9,763 bases of DNA from an uncultured Clostridium sp. (GTDB taxonomy: Bacteria; Bacillota; Clostridia; TANB77; CAG-508). The notes under the pieces are model-generated. The model was not told where the DNA came from. It made no database searches and saw only the letters and a list, made by a program, of their open reading frames with translations. The translations under genes and the position numbers were made by a program. Shown piece after piece: positions 1 to 6,143 of this stretch (position 1 is its first letter; each line of letters begins with the position of its first letter). The stretch covers positions 1 through 9,763 of the forward strand of contig CATLUC010000059.1 in the NCBI GenBank assembly GCA_950059165.1, read 5' to 3'.

Positions 1-21
1 AGTAATTATAAAGGATTTGAT

Positions 22-426
22 ATGGAAATTTACACAACTAAAAGTAAAGAACTAATAGATGGAAAAGAAACTAAAAGAGAATATACAGCAAGATACTTTG
101 ACCATATAGAACAAAATACTGAAGAAGTTGAAGTGGAATTTGATAGTGATGTAAAAGGAATTGATATAAATATCTTTAATGCAGCATATAAACAAATTAA
201 TGGAGAAAATTCAACAGATGAAAACATAACTACAGATATAAAAGTTAAAATATTTGATGAAAATGGAAACTTATTGTGCACAAAAACAGATTGGCTTTGT
301 AAATCAGTATTAATAAATGAGCATTTGGAAAATGTAGGAAAAAAGATGAAAATAGTATATGAGCGAAGTTCAGATTCAACAATAAAAAGCAATGCCTGTA
401 TAATATGGCAGAATATTACAAATTGA
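22..426 (+). CDS. hypothetical protein, 134 aa
   Basis: I do not recognise this family. The ATG is preceded by AAAGGA with a 6-nt spacer, so the start is credible, and the frame is open to a TGA. The product is small, acidic in its first half and rich in alternating hydrophobic/polar residues, which suggests a beta-rich soluble domain. No signal peptide or membrane segment is visible. There are three cysteines (LLC, WLC and NAC) in the second half, not arranged as a metal-binding motif. It lies just upstream of prmC in the same direction, separated by a short palindromic repeat, so it could be the first visible gene of the operon. Its promoter would be outside the window. No function is assigned. 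Confidence 0.75.
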   Translation: MEIYTTKSKELIDGKETKREYTARYFDHIEQNTEEVEVEFDSDVKGIDINIFNAAYKQINGENSTDENITTDIKVKIFDENGNLLCTKTDWLCKSVLINEHLENVGKKMKIVYERSSDSTIKSNACIIWQNITN

Positions 427-428
427 TT

Positions 429-458
429 TGTCGTATTGGGGACGTTTCTTTTGCGACA
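429..458. repeat. short REP-like palindromic repeat
   Basis: A 30-bp unit bounded by a perfect 5-bp inverted repeat (TGTCG at 429-433, CGACA at 454-458) surrounds a GGGGACGTTTCTTTT core. It starts 2 nt after the upstream stop codon. A GGGGACGTTTCTTTTGCGACA-type sequence is, from memory, a recurring dispersed element in clostridial genomes, of the kind associated with IS200-like REP-associated transposases. No transposase is present here. Only one copy of this type is in the window, so its repetitive nature is inferred. Confidence 0.55.
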
Positions 459-490
459 TTTTAGTAATAAATGGAAAAGAGGTGTTTTTT

Positions 491-1339
491 ATGACTATTA
501 GAGAAGCAATTACAAAAGCAAGTATAAAATTAAAAACACAAAATATTGATAGCCCAAAGCAAAAAGCTAGAATACTTATGCAGTATGTATTGCATGAAAA
601 CAGGCAATACTTAATAGTTTATGATGATAAAAAATTAACACCTAACCAAGAAGAAAAATATTTTGATGCAGTAAATAAAATTTTGCAAGGAATACCTTTG
701 CAACATATAACACATTTGCAAGAATTTATGAAAATGAATTTTTTTGTAAACAAAGATGTGTTAATTCCAAGACCAGATACAGAAGTTTTGGTAGAAGAAG
801 TAATTAAAATTGCAAAAAGGATAAATGCAAAAAAGATTTTAGACTTGTGCACAGGAAGTGGAGCGATAGCAGTTTCACTTGCAAAATACATAAAAGATAG
901 CCAAATTACAGCAACTGACATAAGTGATAAAGCTTTAGAGATAGCAGAAAAAAATGCAATAGAACAAAAAGTAGATAAACAAATTGCTTTTCTCCAATCA
1001 GACTTATTTGAAAGTATTCCAAAAGAAAAATATGATATTATTGTATCAAACCCACCATATATAAAAAAAGATATTATAAAAACATTAGATAAAGAAGTGC
1101 AAAAAGAGCCAAGTATTGCATTAGATGGGGGAACAGATGGCTTGAAATTTTACCATAAAATAATTGGTAAATCATATGAGTTTTTGAAATATGGAGGATA
1201 TTTATGCCTAGAAATTGGCTATGACCAAAAGATAGATGTAATAGAATTAATAGAAAAAGAAGAAAAGTATGTAAATACTTATGGCAAAAAGGATTTATAT
1301 GACAATGATAGAATAATTATAACAAAGGTGGGAGATTAA
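491..1339 (+). CDS. prmC: peptide chain release factor N(5)-glutamine methyltransferase PrmC
   Basis: PrmC uses S-adenosylmethionine to methylate the glutamine of the GGQ motif in release factors RF1 and RF2, which raises termination efficiency in the cytosol. Seen in the 282-residue product: a helical N-terminal recognition domain ending in PLQHI (69-73), the conserved IPRPDTE (92-98), the SAM-binding motif DLCTGSGAIA (118-127), the diagnostic catalytic NPPY (187-190), and a C-terminal DNDRII (271-276). The length matches the family. The frame is open further upstream from a TTG at 428. I chose ATG 491 because AGAGGTG lies 6 nt before it, because the upstream extension falls inside a palindromic repeat, and because MTIREAI matches typical PrmC N-termini. 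The stop overlaps the whiA start by one base (TAATG), indicating translational coupling. The prfA gene, a common neighbour, is not visible here. Confidence 0.95.
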   Translation: MTIREAITKASIKLKTQNIDSPKQKARILMQYVLHENRQYLIVYDDKKLTPNQEEKYFDAVNKILQGIPLQHITHLQEFMKMNFFVNKDVLIPRPDTEVLVEEVIKIAKRINAKKILDLCTGSGAIAVSLAKYIKDSQITATDISDKALEIAEKNAIEQKVDKQIAFLQSDLFESIPKEKYDIIVSNPPYIKKDIIKTLDKEVQKEPSIALDGGTDGLKFYHKIIGKSYEFLKYGGYLCLEIGYDQKIDVIELIEKEEKYVNTYGKKDLYDNDRIIITKVGD

Positions 1340-2193
1340 TGTCATTTTCTTCAGATATTAAGCAAGAATTAAACAAAAACAGCAATTTGTCAAACAAGGA
1401 AATAGTAAAAAATGAATTGATAGGATATTTAATATCAGGAAATACTAAAATAAGTAATAAAGAAATAAAATTTTCAACAGAAAGTGACTATAATATAAAT
1501 AGATTTTCTAAATTACTATCAAATTTAGACATTGACCACAAAATAGAAGTTTCAGGTAAAAATTTTATTATAAAAGTAAAAACTAAAAATATCAAATTTG
1601 TTGAGATAGAAGGTGAACAGGTTTTATTAAAATTAGAAAACACAAATGAAGAAAGCCTAAAAGCCATTGTTAGAGGTGCTTTTATGGGGGCTGGTTCAGT
1701 AAACAATCCTAATAAAGAGTATCATTTAGAAGTAGACTTTGGTACCAAGCAAAATTTAGAAAAATCAATAGAAATATTACAAAATTTAGGTGTTCATGTA
1801 AAAAGCTTTCAATCATCTATGTACATAAAAGAGGGAGAAGAAATATCAAAATTTTTAGCACTAATAGGAGCTGGAAAAGCAGTTATGAACTTTGAAGACA
1901 TTAGAATCCAAAAAGAAATGAGAGGAAAAGTAAATCGTCTTGTCAATTGTGAAACAGCTAATTTAAATAAAACAATAAATGCTTCTGTTTTACAAATTAC
2001 AGCTATTAAAAAATTACAAGAAACAGGGCAATTTAAAAAGTTAGATGATAACCTAAAAGAAATAGCAATTCTTAGACTAGAAAATCCTAATATGCCATTA
2101 ATTGAATTAGGAAAACTATTAAAAGAACCACTTGGCAAATCTGGAGTTAATTATCGCTTAAAAAAAATAATGGAGATAGCAGATGGAAAATAA
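1339..2193 (+). CDS. whiA: DNA-binding protein WhiA
   Basis: WhiA is a conserved Gram-positive DNA-binding protein. It is required for sporulation septation in Streptomyces and linked to cell division and chromosome segregation in Bacillus. The 284-residue product begins MSFSSDIKQEL, typical of the family. It has the degenerate LAGLIDADG-type signature RGAFMGAGSV (112-121), YIKEGEEISKFLALIGA (162-178), the conserved NRLVNCETAN (199-208), and a C-terminal helix-turn-helix (about 235-279) with ENPNMPLIELG and KSGVNYRLKKI. As in characterised WhiA, I see no reason to expect endonuclease activity. It is somewhat shorter than the usual 300-320 residues, mainly in the first LAGLIDADG repeat. A GGTGGGAG ribosome binding site lies inside the end of prmC. 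It overlaps hemW by 11 nt. In many Bacillota whiA follows rapZ-yvcK; here it sits between prmC and hemW. Confidence 0.93.
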   Translation: MSFSSDIKQELNKNSNLSNKEIVKNELIGYLISGNTKISNKEIKFSTESDYNINRFSKLLSNLDIDHKIEVSGKNFIIKVKTKNIKFVEIEGEQVLLKLENTNEESLKAIVRGAFMGAGSVNNPNKEYHLEVDFGTKQNLEKSIEILQNLGVHVKSFQSSMYIKEGEEISKFLALIGAGKAVMNFEDIRIQKEMRGKVNRLVNCETANLNKTINASVLQITAIKKLQETGQFKKLDDNLKEIAILRLENPNMPLIELGKLLKEPLGKSGVNYRLKKIMEIADGK

Positions 2194-3316
2194 AGAATTA
2201 GGAATATATATACACATACCATTTTGCAAAAGTAAATGTTATTATTGTGATTTTATATCTTATACCAACAAAGAAAGCTATATAGAAGAATACATCAAAA
2301 ACGTAATTAAAGAATTAGAACAATATAATTTATCAAATTATAATGTTACAACAATTTATATTGGTGGTGGAACGCCATCTTTTATTAATGAAAAATATAT
2401 TGTGAAACTATTAGAAATCTTAAAATCAAAATTATTAAAAAATCAAACTAATTTTGAAGATATAGAAATCACAATAGAAATAAACCCAGGAACAGTCACA
2501 AAACTTAAGATAGAACAATACAAAAAAGCAGGAATTAACAGAGTAAGTATAGGCTTGCAAAGCACAAATAATGCCATTCTAAAGCAAATAGGAAGAATAC
2601 ATACATATGAAGAATTTTTACAAGCTTATCAAGCCATCAAAGCTGCTGGAATTGAAAATATCAATATTGACCTTATGATAGGTTTGCCAAACCAAACAAT
2701 ACAAATGCTTAAAACAACATTAGAAGAAATAAAAAAATTAAATCCAAGTCATGTAAGTGTTTATTCTTTGATAGTAGAAGAAAATACCAAAATTAAAAAA
2801 ATGCTTGATAAGAAAGAATTGCAACTGCCAAGCGAGGAATTAGAAAGGCAAATGTACTGGTATGTAAAAAACACACTAGAACTAAATGGGTATATTCATT
2901 ATGAAATATCAAACTTTGCAAAAGAAGGAAAACAATCCAAACATAACCTAAACTGTTGGGAGCAAAAGGAATATATTGGTTTAGGGCTATCGGCACATTC
3001 CTATTTAAACAATGTTCGTTACTCCAATTCAGCTTTTATAGGTGAAGAAGGTTGGAATTTTAATAACAAGACCGTTGAAGAAAAACAAACTTTAGAAGAT
3101 AAAAAGAAAGAATATATGTTACTTGGTTTAAGAAAAATCGAGGGAGTAAGCATAAAAAAATTTAAAGAAACATTTGTAGAAAATCCAATTTTTCTATTTA
3201 GAAAAGAAATACAAAAATTGGTAGAAGAAAACTTAATAGAAATAGATGGCGATTATATCCGATTAACCAACAAGGGACTTGACTTAGCCAACTTAGTCTG
3301 GGAGGAATTCGTCTAA
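2183..3316 (+). CDS. hemW: radical SAM heme chaperone HemW
   Basis: HemW (formerly annotated as oxygen-independent coproporphyrinogen III oxidase, HemN-like) is a radical-SAM protein that binds heme and delivers it to apo-hemoproteins. The 377-residue product has the 4Fe-4S/SAM motif CKSKCYYCDF (Cys15, Cys19, Cys22). The residue after Cys22 is Asp, not the extra CxC cysteine of true HemN, which favours HemW. Other landmarks are GGGTPS (61-66), GINRVSIGLQS (117-127), IDLMIGLPNQT (162-172), HYEISNFAKEG (239-249), KHNLNCW (253-259), GLGLSAHSY, and a C-terminal winged-helix HemN_C domain ending near LDLANLVWEEF. The ATG overlaps the end of whiA and has GGAGA 6 nt upstream. The gene ends 2 nt before a composite palindromic repeat, with a normal family C-terminus, so the repeat has not truncated it. 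No heme biosynthesis genes are adjacent. Confidence 0.94.
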   Translation: MENKELGIYIHIPFCKSKCYYCDFISYTNKESYIEEYIKNVIKELEQYNLSNYNVTTIYIGGGTPSFINEKYIVKLLEILKSKLLKNQTNFEDIEITIEINPGTVTKLKIEQYKKAGINRVSIGLQSTNNAILKQIGRIHTYEEFLQAYQAIKAAGIENINIDLMIGLPNQTIQMLKTTLEEIKKLNPSHVSVYSLIVEENTKIKKMLDKKELQLPSEELERQMYWYVKNTLELNGYIHYEISNFAKEGKQSKHNLNCWEQKEYIGLGLSAHSYLNNVRYSNSAFIGEEGWNFNNKTVEEKQTLEDKKKEYMLLGLRKIEGVSIKKFKETFVENPIFLFRKEIQKLVEENLIEIDGDYIRLTNKGLDLANLVWEEFV

Positions 3317-3317
3317 T

Positions 3318-3424
3318 TTTGGGCATAATTGGGACAGGCACAGTTGTTCCCATTTGGGCATAATTGGGACAGGTACAGTTATTCCTATTTGGGCATCATA
3401 GTGCCTGTCCCAACTATGCCCAAA
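3318..3424. repeat. composite REP/BIME-like palindromic element
   Basis: Two tandem 35-bp direct copies (3318-3352 and 3353-3387) differ at only 3 positions. Each starts TTTGGGCAT and contains GGGACAGG. A third TTTGGGCAT (3388-3396) begins the next period. The sequence then ends in an inverted copy (3401-3424) that is complementary to the first 24 bases of copy 1 with one mismatch. The transcript could fold as a large hairpin of either direct copy with the inverted arm, or as a 37-nt hairpin of 3388-3424. GGGACAGGCAC/GTGCCTGTCCC termini are, from memory, typical of dispersed elements mobilised by REP-associated (IS200-like) transposases. The element starts right after the hemW stop and may also serve as an operon-end structure. 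Confidence 0.88.
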
Positions 3425-3450
3425 ATTTAAAATTAAATTATAGCAAATGG

Positions 3451-3479
3451 TTGCATAAAGTAACATAATGTAATATAAT
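3451..3479 (+). promoter_or_regulatory. sigma-A promoter for the M20 amidohydrolase gene
   Basis: A TTGCAT -35 (3451-3456) and a perfect TATAAT -10 (3474-3479) are separated by 17 bp. Transcription would start near 3486, about 27 nt before the ATG at 3513, which has AGGAGA as its ribosome binding site. This makes the amidohydrolase gene transcriptionally independent of the prmC-whiA-hemW block. Confidence 0.75.
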
Positions 3480-3512
3480 TCTATCATTATACAAAATAGA
3501 TAGGAGAAAATA

Positions 3513-4874
3513 ATGGTAGAATTAGAAGAATTTTTTAATTTTGATGCAAAAGAACCAATTAATCGATTGGCATATACAGAAGAAGATTTGAAATATAAAA
3601 TAAAAATAATAGAAAAAATGCAAGAGCTAGGAATGGAAGTAACTGTTGATAAAATTGGTAATATTTGTGGAACTATAAAGGTAGGAAACAATCCAGAAAA
3701 AGTATTAGCAATTGGTTCTCATACTGATTCTGTTTATGATGGAGGACAATATGATGGCTCAGCTGGTGTTATATCAGGACTTCAAACAGTAGAAGAAGTA
3801 TTAAAAAAAAGCAAGAAAATAAATGGAACTATAAAACTTGCTATTTATGCTTGTGAAGAGTCTAGTAGATTTGGAAATGCTTGTTTAGGGAGCAAATATT
3901 TAAATGGAAATATAACACAAGAAGATTTTACAAATATAAAAGACCAAAAGGCATTAAAGCGTGGTGAAACTATAACATTAGAAGATGTACTACAATATGC
4001 AAAAAAATATCTAAAAGAAAACACAAATGGAGTAATAGAAGTAGATAAAATTTTTGATAAAGATGAAGTAGATTATTCCTTAGAATCACATATAGAACAA
4101 TATCAGATATTGAATAAAAGATATAAAAAAAGAGGAAAAGAGCAAATTGGAATTATAAATTGTATTGGTTCAGCAGTTAGGATTCAATATGATGTAAAAG
4201 GAAAATCTGGACATACCGGTTCTACTCCAATGAATAAAAGAAGAAATGCAGTAGATGCAACTTCATATATAGGAGTAAAATTGCATAAACTTGGTAAGAA
4301 ATATGAAAAAAAAGGAATTGGTAGAGCTAATCAATTAGAAATAAATACAATAGGACATAAAAGAAGTTTTAATCAATTATCAGCAAATGCAGAAGGGTTA
4401 CTTGATATTAGATTAGTAGGAGAAAATAAATCAGATGAAGCTATAAAAGATTTTGATAAAATTGTTAAAAAAGTTGAAAAGAAAACTAGGACTAAAATAA
4501 AAACAACAGTTGTATCAAAAGGAAACCCAGTAAATACGAGTTATAAGCTAAATAAAAAAATTGCTAAAGTATGTGAAAAAAAAGGAATAGAATATTTAGA
4601 AATGCCATCATATGCAGGTCAAGATACAGGATATATTCCAGCTAAACAAAAAACAATGATATTTATTCCATCTACAGGTGGAAGTCATAAACCAAAAGAA
4701 AAAACAAAAAAGAAATTTATTGAAATATCAACAAAAGTATTGGTAGGAACTGCACAAGAGCTTCTAAAGGAAAGATTTAAAGATACATATAAACATGAAA
4801 CTAAAAATCCAAAAACTTTTGAAGAAGAAAGTATATATACAGGTAAAAAATTAGAAACAGATTTAAGCAAATAA
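3513..4874 (+). CDS. M20-family Zn-dependent amidohydrolase (hydantoinase/carbamoylase type)
   Basis: The protein belongs to the M20 subgroup that hydrolyses N-carbamoyl-L-amino acids, allantoate, ureidoglycine or beta-ureidopropionate. The expected dinuclear metal ligands are visible: His70 in GSHTDSV, Asp81 in YDGSAG, Glu115/Glu116 (base and ligand) in CEESSRFGNACLGS, His183 in ESHIEQ, and His372 in GGSHKPKE. Likely substrate/dimer-interface residues are His214 (SGHTGSTPM), Asn267 and Arg280 (LLDIR). Two features are odd. The usual GHDA segment reads AGQDTG (348-353), and there is a lysine-rich C-terminal tail of some 50 residues, taking the length to 453 against roughly 410 typical. No hydantoinase, permease or purine-catabolism gene is nearby, so the substrate cannot be named. 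It has its own promoter and terminator, and an AGGAGA ribosome binding site 5-6 nt before the ATG. Confidence 0.88.
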   Translation: MVELEEFFNFDAKEPINRLAYTEEDLKYKIKIIEKMQELGMEVTVDKIGNICGTIKVGNNPEKVLAIGSHTDSVYDGGQYDGSAGVISGLQTVEEVLKKSKKINGTIKLAIYACEESSRFGNACLGSKYLNGNITQEDFTNIKDQKALKRGETITLEDVLQYAKKYLKENTNGVIEVDKIFDKDEVDYSLESHIEQYQILNKRYKKRGKEQIGIINCIGSAVRIQYDVKGKSGHTGSTPMNKRRNAVDATSYIGVKLHKLGKKYEKKGIGRANQLEINTIGHKRSFNQLSANAEGLLDIRLVGENKSDEAIKDFDKIVKKVEKKTRTKIKTTVVSKGNPVNTSYKLNKKIAKVCEKKGIEYLEMPSYAGQDTGYIPAKQKTMIFIPSTGGSHKPKEKTKKKFIEISTKVLVGTAQELLKERFKDTYKHETKNPKTFEEESIYTGKKLETDLSK

Positions 4875-4880
4875 AAATGA

Positions 4881-4947
4881 AAAAATGTTCGCAAAAAGTA
4901 TTGACAATTTTTAAAATTGGAGATACAATAAAGGCGAACATTTTTTT
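4881..4947 (+). terminator. long palindromic terminator with a promoter in its loop
   Basis: A perfect 12-bp inverted repeat (4881-4892 with 4934-4945; core TGTTCGC/GCGAACA) starts 7 nt after the amidohydrolase stop and runs into seven Ts (4941-4947). The 41-nt interior contains further nested pairing: GTAT/ATAC (4898-4901 with 4923-4926) and CAATTTT/AAAATTG (4905-4911 with 4913-4919). The whole can therefore form one extended imperfect hairpin. It probably terminates the amidohydrolase transcript, although the loop is unusually long. The -35/-10 elements of a promoter lie within it. Confidence 0.55.
4901..4929 (+). promoter_or_regulatory. strong sigma-A promoter P1 upstream of recN
   Basis: A perfect TTGACA (4901-4906), a 17-bp spacer and TACAAT (4924-4929; 5 of 6 consensus). 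Transcription would start near 4936, inside the right arm of the surrounding inverted repeat. LexA-like half sites flank it. TGAAAAAATGTTCG at 4878-4891 differs from the GAAC-N4-GTTC core at one base. GAACATTT at 4936-4943 retains one half only. SOS control is plausible for recN but is inferred from degenerate sites. Confidence 0.7.
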
Positions 4948-4979
4948 AGTAAAAATAATTATAGAAACGAATATTTTTA

Positions 4980-5008
4980 TTGACGTGAGGAATATTATGT
5001 ATTATAAT
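4980..5008 (+). promoter_or_regulatory. strong sigma-A promoter P2 upstream of recN
   Basis: TTGACG (4980-4985), a 17-bp spacer and a perfect TATAAT (5003-5008). The start site would be near 5014-5016, about 106 nt before the recN ATG. It lies about 79 bp downstream of P1. Transcription from P2 would produce an RNA of about 80 nt up to the terminator at 5067-5096. Confidence 0.72.
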
Positions 5009-5022
5009 GTATTTAGAATACA
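5008..5022. promoter_or_regulatory. operator-like palindrome at the P2 start site
   Basis: TGTATT (5008-5013), a 3-nt centre and AATACA (5017-5022) form a perfect dyad. It begins at the last base of the P2 -10 element and covers the predicted start site, a typical place for a repressor operator. In this AT-rich context a 6-bp dyad could also arise by chance. Confidence 0.35.
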
Positions 5023-5096
5023 TTTGCCATGCAATATATATTGTGTACTGGCACGAAAAGATACACATTCCTCGTATAAAAATACGGGGAATTTTT
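5015..5096 (+). ncRNA. candidate structured leader or small RNA upstream of recN
   Basis: The stretch between P2 and the terminator can fold. TGCCA (5025-5029) pairs with TGGCA (5049-5053), enclosing the perfect palindrome CAATATATATTG (5032-5043). TGTGTA (5042-5047), inside that loop, is complementary to TACACA (5062-5067) downstream. These pairings cross, so they are either alternatives or an H-type pseudoknot, and they abut the terminator stem. This layout (promoter, compact fold, intrinsic terminator, then the gene's ribosome binding site) resembles a transcription-attenuation leader or a short sRNA gene. I recognise no known riboswitch class. The structure was read by eye and no covariation is available. 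Confidence 0.4.
5067..5096 (+). terminator. intrinsic terminator/attenuator before recN
   Basis: ATTCCTCGTAT (5067-5077), an AAAA loop and ATACGGGGAAT (5082-5092) form an 11-bp stem with one G-U pair, followed by a T tract (5092-5096). It lies 25 nt before the recN ATG and downstream of both promoters, so recN transcription requires read-through or antitermination. The 5' arm is also complementary to GAGGAAT at 4987-4993 (present only in P1 transcripts) and to GAGGAA of the recN ribosome binding site (5112-5117), giving possible competing folds. Confidence 0.7.
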
Positions 5097-5121
5097 ATAT
5101 TAAAATAAAAGGAGGAAAAAA

Positions 5122-6114
5122 ATGATAACAACATTACATATAAAAAATATAGGAATTATAGAAGATATAACAGTTGACCTAAAGGAAGGGTTAAATGTAT
5201 TAACAGGAGAAACAGGAGCAGGTAAGACTCTAATTATAGATTCATTACAAATTATATCAGGAGGAAGATTTTCCAAAGAAATGATACGAAAAGGAGAAAA
5301 TCAATCCTTTGTAGAATTATGTATGTATGAACCAGAAAGCGAAAACTCAATTGATGGCAATATTATAGTATCTAGGGAAATTAGCTTAAATGGAAGAAAT
5401 ATGTGTAAAATAAATGGAAGAATGGTTACAGTTAATGAACTAAAAGAATTTATGAGCCAATTTATTGAAATACATGGACAAAACGATAATCAGAATTTAT
5501 TAGAAAACAAAATGCATTTAAATTATTTAGACAATTTTATAGGAGAAACAATACTAAATGAAAAGAAACAATATATAAAATTATATGACAAATACTGTAA
5601 AATTAAACAAGAGCTAAAAGCTAATTTTGGAGATGAAAAGGAAAGACAAAGAAAGCTAGACTTATTACAATATCAAATTAAGGAAATTGAAGAAGCAAAA
5701 TTAAAAGTAAATGAAGAAGAAGAATTAGAAGAAAAAAGAAAAATTATGTTAAATTCTGAAAAAATCACAGAAAATTTAATTGAAGCAGATAAACTAATAT
5801 CTGAAAATGGAATTGATAGCATTAGCATGGCAATAAGGGCATTAGAAAAAATAGAAAATATGGATGGTAAATATGAAAAAGTTTCAAGTGAATTGAAGAG
5901 TATTTATTATGAATTACAAGAATTGGCAAGAGATGTAAACTCATATAAAGACGACACAGAATTTAATGAAGAAGAAAGAGATTTTGTAGAAGAAAGACTA
6001 CAACTAATATATTCTCTAAAAAGGAAGTATGGAAATACAATAGAAGAAATTTTAAGTTATAAAGAAGATATAAAAGAAGAAATAGAACACATTGAAAATT
6101 TAGAGGAATATTAA
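5122..6114 (+). CDS. recN: DNA repair protein RecN, N-terminal part (frameshifted gene)
   Basis: RecN is an SMC-like ATPase that acts in double-strand break repair on the nucleoid. This ORF carries the N-terminal half: MITTLHIKNIGII, the Walker A motif GETGAGKT (29-36), the conserved IEIHGQ (115-120, followed here by NDNQ where HEHQ is common), and coiled-coil sequence from about 150 to 330. It has a strong AAGGAGG ribosome binding site (5109-5115). It stops at TAA 6112-6114 in the middle of the second coiled-coil arm, and the rest of RecN continues at once in another frame. Without the C-terminal signature and Walker B this fragment should not hydrolyse ATP. Joining the two parts gives about 540 residues, within the normal RecN range. 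It is either a real mutation or a one-base sequence error. Confidence 0.93.
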   Translation: MITTLHIKNIGIIEDITVDLKEGLNVLTGETGAGKTLIIDSLQIISGGRFSKEMIRKGENQSFVELCMYEPESENSIDGNIIVSREISLNGRNMCKINGRMVTVNELKEFMSQFIEIHGQNDNQNLLENKMHLNYLDNFIGETILNEKKQYIKLYDKYCKIKQELKANFGDEKERQRKLDLLQYQIKEIEEAKLKVNEEEELEEKRKIMLNSEKITENLIEADKLISENGIDSISMAIRALEKIENMDGKYEKVSSELKSIYYELQELARDVNSYKDDTEFNEEERDFVEERLQLIYSLKRKYGNTIEEILSYKEDIKEEIEHIENLEEY

Positions 6115-6143
6115 GAAAAGAACAAAAAGAAGTAGAAGAACAA

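Noticed and set aside
428..490. Upstream TTG start extending prmC by 21 residues
   Set aside because: The extension is encoded by the palindromic repeat and has no spaced ribosome binding site. ATG 491 has AGAGGTG at the right distance and gives a standard PrmC N-terminus.
2183..3316. Annotation as oxygen-independent coproporphyrinogen III oxidase (HemN)
   Set aside because: The cluster is CxxxCxxC followed by Asp-Phe, without the extra cysteine of HemN. The length and C-terminal pattern fit the heme chaperone HemW.
3293..3691. 132-codon minus-strand ORF across the composite repeat
   Set aside because: It reads through the REP-like repeat, the promoter and the start of the amidohydrolase gene in antisense, with no family-like features.
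5015..5096. Known riboswitch or ribozyme class (preQ1, fluoride, T-box, pistol, twister)
   Set aside because: I compared the visible sequence with the conserved cores I remember and found no match. It is reported only as an unclassified candidate.
4877..5125. 82-codon plus-strand ORF between the amidohydrolase and recN, overlapping the recN start (ATGA)
   Set aside because: It has no ribosome binding site, and it runs through two promoters, a palindrome and a terminator hairpin. Its composition follows the AT-rich intergenic DNA, and its product resembles no family I know.
6096..6116. Programmed -1 ribosomal frameshifting in recN
   Set aside because: There is no X-XXY-YYZ slippery heptamer (the site is GAA TAT TAA) and no visible downstream stem-loop or pseudoknot. 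RecN is not known to use frameshifting. Mutation or sequence error is simpler.
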